A stretch of 64,000 nt of DNA from CAYRVX01 sp964427875. Lineage in GTDB: Bacteria; Planctomycetota; Phycisphaerae; SM23-33. This document shows, in pieces, positions 34,076-40,727 of the stretch (within the stretch, counting starts at the first letter, position 1; each line of letters opens with the position of its first letter). Under the pieces are notes generated by a model. That model saw nothing but the letters and a program-made list of their open reading frames with translations, was not told the DNA's origin and made no database searches. The stretch spans positions 52,321-116,320 of the forward strand of contig CAYRVX010000004.1 of NCBI GenBank assembly GCA_964427875.1, given 5' to 3'. Made by a program: the position numbers and the translations under genes.

Positions 34076-36268
34076 TCAGAACTCCGCCACGTCGGTCGCT
34101 TCGATGTCGTATTGGGCCTCGTCGCCTTCGAGCTTCAGCGTTATCGTATCGCCCACCGACTTGCCGAGAAGGCCCTGCGCCAGGACGGTCTTGTAGCTGA
34201 ATCGGCGCCTTTCCAGGTCGGTGTCCCACGGGCCGAGAATCGTAAGCTCGAGGCGCGCATCGCTATCGGCCCGCCTGACGGTCACGCGCGAGCCGATGCC
34301 CACGGAGTGGCTCGGCACCTCGTCTGGATGGAAGACGCGGGCCCTGGCAAGCTCGTCCTGCATCTTCGCCTGGCGGGCCTGGAGCTTGTTGCGCTCCTCG
34401 ATGGCGAACTTCCACTCGCTGTTCTCCCAGAGGTCGCCGTGGGCGGCCGCCTCGCCGATGGCCCGCGAGTTGGCGGGAATCTTCACCTCGACCAGCTCCT
34501 TCAGCTCGGACTCGCAGCGGTGCAGCGCCGTCTCGGTCGTCCAGATCGTGCCTTCGTCCAGCCAGGGCTCGACCTTCGCCTTTGCGAACAGGCTGTAGAA
34601 GTTCTCCCGCAGGATGTTCAGCAGGTCTTCCCGGACGCTTTCGGCCAGGCCGCCCGTCCGCTCGATGCGGCCCTTCATGATGCTCGCCATCGCCTCGTCC
34701 ATCTCGGCGACCACCTCTCGAAAGCCGGCCAGGTCCCTCGCGCCCAGCGCCGAGCGGATCCGGCGCTGGATCTCCCTGCGGTCGGCGCGTCCGGCTGCCT
34801 GGACGTCGATGTCGAGCTCGTGCGAGGTCTTGAGCAGGCGGCTGAGGATTTCCAGCTTGCTGGCGACGCCGGGCACGGGCACGGCCGGGTCGCCCCACAG
34901 CCAGAGGATCAGGTCGAGATGCTTCAGCGGCTCGGCGACGGCCCTCGCGGCGGCCCTGGAGACGGCCTCTTCGCGCCCCTCCCGGCGCAGAAACTCCGCG
35001 ACGCGGTCAAGCTGCTTCGCGGGCGCCTCCGGCAGGAGGGCCTCGAGCTGCTCGCCGGCGTCGTCGAGTTTCGCCAGGGCCTCCAGCGCCGCCGGCCAGA
35101 TCGCCTCGCCGGCCAGCGCCGCGACGGCCTCGGCCGGGGCGTCCGCCAATGCCAGCACCTCCTGGGGCGAGGGATAGGGCCTCGCCGGCGCGGGCACGCC
35201 AAGCGCGGTGGCCTTGGCGAGGCTCAGGCTGGCGGCCAGTGCGTCGGCCGGGCGGCTCGCCAGGAAGGCATTCGCCTGCTCGGCCAGCGATTCGGTCAGC
35301 TTCGCCGAGAAGGCTGCGTCCATCTGGACCTTCCGCTGCTTCGCCTCCCGCACGTATTGGCGCAGGAGCTCCAGGTGCTCCAGCGGCGTCTTGGCCGCCT
35401 CGACCTCGCCGGCAAGCTCCTCCTCCAGCGACAGGCCTCGGGGGTGATAGACCAGGTAGATGGGATTGCGCCCGTCGAGTGAGAGCTTCGGACAGCGCTT
35501 TGCGGCGGTCCGCGCCCGACCCCACCAACTGCTCCACGTGTCCTTCTCGATGTAGCGCGGGACGAGCAGCTCCTTGAGCGAGACCGAGTCGATCCGCCCC
35601 TCCCGGCTCTGGCAGACGCCGATCAGCACGGCGGCCACGTCCGACTGGAACAGCTCCTTCAGCCTCTCCGGGTCCCGTCGGCTGAGCACGCGGAAGTCCG
35701 TCTCGTCGATCCGTTCGAACTCGTCGGCGAGTTTCCGCGGATCGAGCGTCAGCTTGCCGCCGGCGAGGTCCTCCAGCTCATATTCGCTGAGCATCGGGTC
35801 ATAGCGCTTTACCTGGAGGACCTGGTTGCGGAAGCGATTGGCCACGTAGCATCCGTCGCCCGCCCGGAGGCACAGGTCGAGCGTCGCGAAGGCCCGCCGC
35901 GGCGTCGGGGCGTTCATCAGCTCCGAGGCCTTGAGAATCGCATCGAAGTGCTCGTGGCCGCCGAACAACTGGCGGTACAGGTCGCAGGCCTGTTGGCGGA
36001 GCTCGCCGCTGAGCGGGACGGCCACCGCCATCGCCTTGGCCAGCTCCAGCCGATCCGGCGGCGAGACGCGGTCCTTGATCTCCTCCAGGAGGGCCCAGCC
36101 GAACGTGTCGGCCAGGTCGTCCTGTTCGGCCCGGACGAGGGCGGTCAGGACCTCGCCGGCCTCGTCCGGCGCGGCCGGCGTGTCGGCTTCCGCGGCCGCC
36201 ATCCATGCCTCTTCCAGGGCCTCCATCTCGCCCGAGGCGATCCATTCGGTCATCTGTTCGACGTCCAT
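34076..36268 (-). CDS. GreA/GreB-type elongation factor with ~570-residue N-terminal extension
   Basis: The reading from MDVEQMTEW has 730 residues; a start at 36304 would add 12. Only the last ~160 residues are GreA/GreB. They contain the coiled-coil with the acidic tip (HGDLWENSEWKF, retaining the Asp and Glu that place Mg2+ for RNA cleavage) and the FKBP-like C-terminal domain (VGIGSRVTVRRADS, then LLGKSVGD). Standard GreA is about 158 residues. The extension is helical and rich in Ala, Glu and Leu, with no enzyme motif. Chlamydial GreA has a comparable extension, in line with PVC-group ancestry. The protein should rescue backtracked RNA polymerase. Confidence 0.75.
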   Translation of the reverse strand: MDVEQMTEWIASGEMEALEEAWMAAAEADTPAAPDEAGEVLTALVRAEQDDLADTFGWALLEEIKDRVSPPDRLELAKAMAVAVPLSGELRQQACDLYRQLFGGHEHFDAILKASELMNAPTPRRAFATLDLCLRAGDGCYVANRFRNQVLQVKRYDPMLSEYELEDLAGGKLTLDPRKLADEFERIDETDFRVLSRRDPERLKELFQSDVAAVLIGVCQSREGRIDSVSLKELLVPRYIEKDTWSSWWGRARTAAKRCPKLSLDGRNPIYLVYHPRGLSLEEELAGEVEAAKTPLEHLELLRQYVREAKQRKVQMDAAFSAKLTESLAEQANAFLASRPADALAASLSLAKATALGVPAPARPYPSPQEVLALADAPAEAVAALAGEAIWPAALEALAKLDDAGEQLEALLPEAPAKQLDRVAEFLRREGREEAVSRAAARAVAEPLKHLDLILWLWGDPAVPVPGVASKLEILSRLLKTSHELDIDVQAAGRADRREIQRRIRSALGARDLAGFREVVAEMDEAMASIMKGRIERTGGLAESVREDLLNILRENFYSLFAKAKVEPWLDEGTIWTTETALHRCESELKELVEVKIPANSRAIGEAAAHGDLWENSEWKFAIEERNKLQARQAKMQDELARARVFHPDEVPSHSVGIGSRVTVRRADSDARLELTILGPWDTDLERRRFSYKTVLAQGLLGKSVGDTITLKLEGDEAQYDIEATDVAEF

Positions 36269-36343
36269 TCGGGTATCTTCGCATTTTCCGCGGGCCGAGT
36301 CCATATCCTTCAGCCGCCCACCATTGTGCCATTGCCTTTTTCC

Positions 36344-36371
36344 TTGACAGAACGTCTTTCCGTGGTATACT
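36344..36371 (+). promoter_or_regulatory. Strong sigma-70 promoter upstream of the PEP-CTERM gene
   Basis: A perfect TTGACA (36344-36349), a 16-nt spacer and TATACT (36366-36371) form one of the best promoters in the window. It is divergent from greA. The next gene on this strand begins only at 36695. Confidence 0.75.
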
Positions 36372-36377
36372 CATCGT

Positions 36378-36694
36378 CGCCTGGGCTCCGGTTCGCTTGA
36401 GGAAGCGGCGGACTGTGCTCATCCCAACCAGGGCAGGAGCGAATCTCGCTCACTCGTCCTTTCCTGCCCAAGGCCGCACCGGCCAAGTTTCCAATGCTCG
36501 GAGGAGGGCCGTTGGCTCACGGCCTGCTGGCTTAGTGTGCTGACGGAACAGGCCTCACCCCTGTTTCGTGCCGCTCAGTACCGACAGTGACGCGGCTGGT
36601 CCGTGTCAGACCTGAGGAGTGTGCAAACGGACGGTGAGTCTTCCCCCGCAGGCACGGGACCCGGGCAAGAAGAAGAGAGGAAAGGAGAACGAGA
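36378..36694 (+). promoter_or_regulatory. Long structured leader or small RNA of unknown type
   Basis: About 317 nt separate the predicted transcription start from the ATG at 36695, and no coding frame here is convincing. Three hairpins can be read. One is GGGCAGG...CCTGCCC (36431-36469) enclosing AGCGA/TCGCT. The second is GGCCGT...ACGGCC (36507-36524). The third is GGAACAGG...CCTGTTTC (36545-36567). The stretch does not match the cores of RNase P RNA, tmRNA, or the cobalamin, SAM or cyclic-di-GMP riboswitches that I know. It could be a 5' regulatory leader or an independent small RNA. Confidence 0.5.
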
Positions 36695-37270
36695 ATGAAG
36701 AGGACGTGGTTGGTTCTGATGATGTTGAGCATCACGTTGGCCGGCGCGGGCAGCGCCGAGGCCACACTGATCGTCCAGGATTTCGAAGGGATCCCGGACC
36801 AGTATCTCTACTTCGGCGGCAACCAGAATCTGAATGGGTACCTGCCCGGATTGAACTTCAGTCCGCAGGTCACCGTCCTGGACAGGGTGAGGTACGGGTA
36901 TAACGACACTGGCTATCCGCCTCACTCCGGAGACGCCGTCATCTTCTCGGACCCCGAAGACTACATGCGGATCGACTTCCTCGGCTTCACCAGTCCGTAC
37001 GTGGAAATGTGGTATACCTGCGGGACCGGCTTCCAGTTCTACGTCGAGGGCTACAACGCCGCCGGCCAGTTGGTGGACAGTGCCGCCGGATCGGGCAATT
37101 ACGGCAGCAACGCCCTCATTTCCATCTCCGGTGCGGGCATCGCATACGTCATGGTCCACGACACCGGCAACTTGTTCACCATCGATGACCTCGGCTACAT
37201 CCCCGAGCCGGCGGCGCTGTCGCTGCTGGCCCTGGGCGGCTTGGCCGTGCTGAAACGTCGCAGATCGTAA
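36695..37270 (+). CDS. Small secreted PEP-CTERM protein
   Basis: This 191-residue protein follows a very strong ribosome site (AAAGGAG). A signal peptide (MKRTWLVLMMLSITLAGAGS) precedes a beta-rich body (DFEGIPDQYLYFGG, then FYVEGYNAAGQLVDSAAG and TIDDLGYI) that resembles the jelly-roll of other PEP-CTERM surface proteins. The C-terminus is a textbook PEP-CTERM tail: PEP, a hydrophobic helix (LSLLALGGLAVL) and KRRRS. Such tails are cut by exosortase, so the protein is probably exported and processed at the envelope. The binding partner is unknown. It has its own strong promoter and the unusual long leader. Confidence 0.8.
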   Translation: MKRTWLVLMMLSITLAGAGSAEATLIVQDFEGIPDQYLYFGGNQNLNGYLPGLNFSPQVTVLDRVRYGYNDTGYPPHSGDAVIFSDPEDYMRIDFLGFTSPYVEMWYTCGTGFQFYVEGYNAAGQLVDSAAGSGNYGSNALISISGAGIAYVMVHDTGNLFTIDDLGYIPEPAALSLLALGGLAVLKRRRS

Positions 37271-37307
37271 GCGCGTCGAACGGAATGCGGAAGCCTTGTC
37301 GATGGAT

Positions 37308-37392
37308 CCTGCCGGTAGGCCCTGCTGGTAGGCCCTGCCGGTAGGCCCTGAGCTTGCCGAAGGGAGCTTGCCGAAGGGAACTTGCCCAAGGG
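37308..37392 (+). repeat. Two adjacent short tandem repeats (13 bp x3 and 14 bp x3)
   Basis: Three copies of cctgccggtaggc (one with a C-to-T change) run from 37308 to 37346. Three copies of agcttgccgaaggg (the third with two changes) run from 37351 to 37392. They lie between the PEP-CTERM gene and the SRP RNA promoter. The second unit resembles a short repeat dispersed in many bacterial genomes (CCTGAGCTTGTCGAAGG-like). Confidence 0.75.
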
Positions 37393-37460
37393 ACCTGTTG
37401 AAAGGATGCGCCGAAGGCGGCGGTAGGCGTTCGGCGTCGTGCCTTTTCTTTCCAGGGGGG

Positions 37461-37489
37461 TTGTCTGCGGCGGCGGGTGGGTCTATGAT
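37461..37489 (+). promoter_or_regulatory. Promoter of the SRP RNA gene
   Basis: TTGTCT (37461-37466), 17 nt, TATGAT (37484-37489), then 7 nt to the G that begins the SRP RNA sequence at 37497. Confidence 0.65.
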
Positions 37490-37496
37490 ATGAATT

Positions 37497-37788
37497 GCCG
37501 TGCTAGGTGGGGCGCTAGCGGTGCCCTGAAGTCCGGCTCGTCCGGGCGGACCCGCAATCCGCTATAGCGGGGCTGAATCCTCCGCCGAGGGTTCGTCCGC
37601 AGTAGGCTCCCCCGCCTGGCAGACGGTGTTGAAGGCTGGGCCCTCTGCAACGCTGCGCCGCGAACCTGGTCAGGTCCGGAAGGAAGCAGCCATAAGCGAG
37701 TCTGCGGCGGGTGCCGGAGGATCACCTGGTTGGAGCCGGTCTGCCCCGCGGGCCCTGCTGCGGCGGCTCGACGCGGAGTGCACGGCAT
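37497..37788 (+). ncRNA. ffs: Signal recognition particle RNA, large (Alu-containing) type
   Basis: The universal SRP core is present: GGTCAGGTCCGGAAGGAAGC at 37669-37688 and its partner GTGCCGGAGGATCACC. The long stem is supported by pairing of ccgcagtaggctcccccgcc (from 37600) with the stretch ending cctgctgcgg near 37763. The 5' part matches the Alu domain of Bacillus scRNA (GCCGTGCTAGGTGGGG, GCGGTGCCCTG, CAATCCGCTATAGCGGGGC, GAGGGTTCGT). The 5' TGCCGTGC pairs with GCACGGCA at the 3' end. Length is about 292 nt against 271 in B. subtilis. It acts with Ffh in targeting of membrane and secreted proteins. Its place upstream of dnaX is also as in Bacillus. Confidence 0.93.
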
Positions 37789-38016
37789 ATCTTTGCGCTG
37801 CCGGGGGGGGAGGGCTTGCCACAGAGGCTCAGAGGCTCAGAGGTTGTTTTTTTGAAGACAGTTACATCGTCTTTGGGGCCATGCCGCCAAGGGCCGCGTC
37901 CGGGCGGTGAGGCCGGCTTTTCCAGTTGCCGGTTGATTCGCCGCGCCCGGTCGGGTCCAATGGCAGTCCTGACGGCTCGCGATTGAGCATTCGTCATTAA
38001 GCATTAAGCATTCGCC

Positions 38017-38038
38017 ACCTGCCTGCCGGCAGGCAGGT
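38017..38038. repeat. 22-bp perfect palindrome before dnaX
   Basis: The centre is GCCTGCCGGCAGGC, extended symmetrically to 22 bp. It is flanked by short direct copies of cattaagcatt and attcgtcatt (37987-38047). It could be a hairpin between the SRP RNA and dnaX transcripts or a miniature dispersed repeat. No U-run follows, so a classical terminator is unlikely. Confidence 0.6.
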
Positions 38039-38063
38039 TCGTCATTCAGCGTTAGGCATGGTC

Positions 38064-39587
38064 ATGTCCGCTTACCTGGTACTGGCCCGGAAGTATCGCA
38101 GCAGCACGTTCGACGAGGTCGTCGGCCAGGAGGTGATCTCCCAGACGCTCGTCAACGCCGTCAAGACCGGGCGGATCCACCACGCGTACCTGTTCACCGG
38201 CACGCGCGGGGTGGGCAAGACGACGATGGCGCGGATCCTGGCCAAGGCGCTGAACTGCCAGGAGTTCGACGCCCCGACGCCCGAGCCGTGCAACCGGTGC
38301 GACGCGTGCGTCTCGATCGCCCGGGGCGACGACGTGGACGTCGTGGAGATCGACGGGGCCTCCAACCGCGGGATCGACGAGATCCGCGAGCTGCGCGCCA
38401 ACGCGATCTTCCGCCCGGCCCGCTGCCGGTACAAGGTCTACTACATCGACGAGGTCCACATGCTCACCATTCCGGCCTTCAACGCTCTGCTGAAGACGCT
38501 GGAGGAGCCGCCGGAGCACGTGAAGTTCATCTTCTCGACCACCGAGGCTCAGAAGGTGCCCGCGACGATCCTCTCCCGCTGCCAGCGGTTCGATTTCCGC
38601 AACATCCCCACGCGGCGGATCGCCGAGCACCTCGGGAAGATCTGCAAGGCCGAGAAGGTCCAGGCCGACGACGACGCGCTGTTCCGCATCGCCCGCGCGG
38701 CGGCGGGATCGATGCGCGACGCCCTGAGCCTGCTGGACCAGCTCCTGGTCTCCGGGACGAAGGTCACCGCCGAGGACGTCGTCCGCGTGCTGGGCACCCC
38801 GCCGGACGAGCGGATGGTGGCGATCGCCGAGGCGATTGCCAACGGCTCGCCCGCGGCTGCCCTCGGCGAGCTGGACGGCGTGCTGGCGCTGGGGGTGAGC
38901 CTGGCGAGCGCGACGGCGGCGCTGGGCGACGTCTTCCGCAACATGATGATCGCCTCCACCTGCGGGGCGGACAGCGAGCTGATCGAACTGCCCGAACAGC
39001 AGCGAAAGGCGCTGGGCGAGATCGCGCAGCGGTTCAGCATGCCGGTGCTCGTCCAGGCCGTGGGCGTCTGCCAGAGCGTCGCGCAGCGCATCCGCGGCTC
39101 CAGCGTGGCCCGCGGGCTTCTCGAGGCGGCCCTGGTCCGCCTGGCGGATGCGGAGAAGTTCGTGGACCCCGCGAGCCTGATCGACCGCCTGGAGGCCCTT
39201 TCGGGCGGCGAGGGGGCGGCGGGGCAAAAAAAAAAGCCGATAGCGCTTGGCCGGCCAGGCCGCGGTAGGGGCCAGGAGCAGAAGGGCGCAAGGGAAGATC
39301 CCCGGCACCGCCCCTCGACGGCGCTCGGGACCAAAGACAGTGCCGCGGCATCGCCCGATGGTCGCGTTGGGGCGGGCGGCCCGGGCGGCGACAATGCCGC
39401 TGCGGCCGGGGATGTATCGGGGCGGCTGGCGACGCTGAGCACGGCCGAACGCAACGAGCTCGCCAAGGACCCCTGCGTAAAGGCCGCCGCCGACCTGTTC
39501 GGCGGGGAGGTCGTGGACATCCGCATCGACCGGACGCTGTTCGAGGCGGCTTCTGGGGAGGAGGAAGAGGAAGGTGACGAGGAATAG
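38064..39587 (+). CDS. dnaX: DNA polymerase III subunits gamma and tau
   Basis: This 507-residue clamp-loader ATPase starts at MSAYLVLARKYRS, the usual family start; an ATG two codons upstream also exists. Walker A is GTRGVGKTTMA, the zinc site is CQEFDAPTPEPCNRCDAC, Walker B is VYYIDEVHML, and the SRC sensor motif is ILSRCQRFDF. Domain III continues to about residue 375. The tau-specific tail (residues 392-507) is low-complexity at first, then has a small folded end (RNELAKDPCVKAAADLFGG) and an acidic terminus. A run of ten A residues at codons 388-391 separates the two parts. The gene heads the dnaX-ybaB-recR operon. Confidence 0.95.
   Translation: MSAYLVLARKYRSSTFDEVVGQEVISQTLVNAVKTGRIHHAYLFTGTRGVGKTTMARILAKALNCQEFDAPTPEPCNRCDACVSIARGDDVDVVEIDGASNRGIDEIRELRANAIFRPARCRYKVYYIDEVHMLTIPAFNALLKTLEEPPEHVKFIFSTTEAQKVPATILSRCQRFDFRNIPTRRIAEHLGKICKAEKVQADDDALFRIARAAAGSMRDALSLLDQLLVSGTKVTAEDVVRVLGTPPDERMVAIAEAIANGSPAAALGELDGVLALGVSLASATAALGDVFRNMMIASTCGADSELIELPEQQRKALGEIAQRFSMPVLVQAVGVCQSVAQRIRGSSVARGLLEAALVRLADAEKFVDPASLIDRLEALSGGEGAAGQKKKPIALGRPGRGRGQEQKGAREDPRHRPSTALGTKDSAAASPDGRVGAGGPGGDNAAAAGDVSGRLATLSTAERNELAKDPCVKAAADLFGGEVVDIRIDRTLFEAASGEEEEEGDEE
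39211..39268 (+). promoter_or_regulatory. Probable programmed slippage site producing a short DnaX (gamma) form
   Basis: AGGGGG at 39211 lies about 10 nt before ten consecutive A residues (39226-39235) inside CAA AAA AAA AAG. A -1 shift, or one extra A in the mRNA, continues as ADSAWPARPR and stops at 39268, giving about 400 residues. Loss of one A gives SR and an immediate stop. Both outcomes end right after domain III, as in the gamma subunits of E. coli and Thermus. Confidence 0.65.
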
Positions 39588-39625
39588 CAGGACCGTCGTT
39601 GAAAGGAAGAAGCAAGGGAGCGGCA

Positions 39626-39955
39626 ATGTTCGGTGATCTGGGCAAGATGATGAAGGCGGCGTCCGAGATGAAGAAGCGGATGCGGCAGGCGCAGGCGAAG
39701 CTGGAGGCCAGCGAGTTCAGCGCCGAGGCGTCCGGCGGCGAGGTGCGCGCGGCCGTCAACGGCAAGGGGAGGATCACCGACATCAGGATCGACGAGAAGC
39801 TGCTGGCCGACGACGGGCTCGACGCCGGGATGCTGGCCGATCTGGTCAAGGCGGCCGTCGCCGCCGCGCAGGACCGGGCCGCGGAGGCGGCCGCCGAGAG
39901 CCTGCGCGAACTGACCGGCGGGATGGACATCCCCGGGATGCAAGAGATGATGTGA
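39626..39955 (+). CDS. ybaB: YbaB/EbfC family nucleoid-associated protein
   Basis: This 109-residue protein starts at MFGDLGKMMKAASEMKKRM after AAGGGAG; the upstream ATG at 39599 adds nine residues and lacks a site. It has the family's long first helix, the glycine-rich strands (SGGEVRAAVNGKGRITDIRI) and a C-terminal helix ending in methionines and glycines (GGMDIPGMQEMM). It binds DNA as a dimer. It sits between dnaX and recR, the conserved order in many bacteria. Confidence 0.92.
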   Translation: MFGDLGKMMKAASEMKKRMRQAQAKLEASEFSAEASGGEVRAAVNGKGRITDIRIDEKLLADDGLDAGMLADLVKAAVAAAQDRAAEAAAESLRELTGGMDIPGMQEMM

Positions 39956-39992
39956 TTCGTTGGCTGGCCCTGCGGGGCGCCGGAGCGCGACG

Positions 39993-40592
39993 ATGAGCGG
40001 CTATTCTGAGACGATCGAGAGGCTGATCGAGCTGCTGGGCAAGCTGCCGGGCATCGGCGCGCGTTCGGCGGAGCGGCTGGCGTTCCACATCCTCAAGAGC
40101 GGCCGGGACGAGGCGCTGGGGCTGGCCGAGGCGATCCGCGCGGTCAAGCTCAACGTTCACCCGTGCAAGGTCTGCTACAACCTCTGCGAGCAAGAGCTCT
40201 GTTCGATCTGCGCCGACGTGCGGCGGGACCACGCGGTCATCTGCGTCGTCGAGCAGCCGAAGGACCTGCTGGCGCTGGAGTCCGCGGGCGTCTATCGCGG
40301 CGTCTACCACGTGCTGATGGGGCGCATCGCGCCGCTGAAGGACGTGGCCGCCGACGACCTGACGATCGACGCGCTGGTCGATCGCGTGCGGGCCGGCGGC
40401 ATCAGGGAGGTGATCCTGGCGACGAATCCGGACGTGGAGGGCGACGGCACGAGCCTGCACGTCAGCTCGCTGCTTGCGCCGACGGGCGTGAGGATCACGC
40501 GCCCCGCGCGGGGCCTGCCGGCGGGCAGCCAGATCGAGTACGCAAGCAAGTCCGTCCTGTCCGACGCGATCAAGGAGCGGCGCGAGTTCTGA
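39993..40592 (+). CDS. recR: Recombination mediator RecR
   Basis: At 199 residues this is exactly the usual length. The helix-hairpin-helix LIELLGKLPGIGARSAERLA is at the N-terminus. The zinc finger is CKVCYNLCEQELCSIC, and the Toprim domain begins ICVVEQPKDLLALE. The Walker B-like end has TRPARGLPAGSQIEYA. It works with RecF and RecO in loading RecA at gaps. The ATG at 39993 is 37 nt after the ybaB stop, with GGAGC upstream. Last gene of the dnaX-ybaB-recR operon. A GC-rich hairpin around 40634-40656 follows, without a U-run. Confidence 0.95.
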   Translation: MSGYSETIERLIELLGKLPGIGARSAERLAFHILKSGRDEALGLAEAIRAVKLNVHPCKVCYNLCEQELCSICADVRRDHAVICVVEQPKDLLALESAGVYRGVYHVLMGRIAPLKDVAADDLTIDALVDRVRAGGIREVILATNPDVEGDGTSLHVSSLLAPTGVRITRPARGLPAGSQIEYASKSVLSDAIKERREF

Positions 40593-40689
40593 AGGCGGCT
40601 CCTCGCGCCCTTCGCTCGTTCCTGGTGTGGAGAAGACCTGCTTCGCTGAAGCGAGCAGGCCGCCGCGCGCCGTTTCTTGGCAGAGACCG

Positions 40690-40718
40690 TTGCCGAATTC
40701 GCGACCTGCCGTTAAAAT
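40690..40718 (+). promoter_or_regulatory. rpoN promoter, predicted to give a nearly leaderless mRNA
   Basis: TTGCCG (40690-40695), 17 nt, TAAAAT (40713-40718). The expected start point is 40725-40727, while the rpoN ATG is at 40728. Confidence 0.6.
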
Positions 40719-40727
40719 GGTAACGGC

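Noticed and set aside
36378..36694. RNase P RNA, tmRNA or a known riboswitch in the long leader
   Set aside because: GAGGAAGCGG recalls the RNase P GAGGAAAGTCC element only loosely, and the partner P4 sequence is absent. No tmRNA or common riboswitch core was found.
37826..37860. Terminator at the T-run after the SRP RNA
   Set aside because: Seven T residues are present, but the preceding GAGGCTCAGAGGCTCAGAGG is a direct repeat and forms no stable stem.
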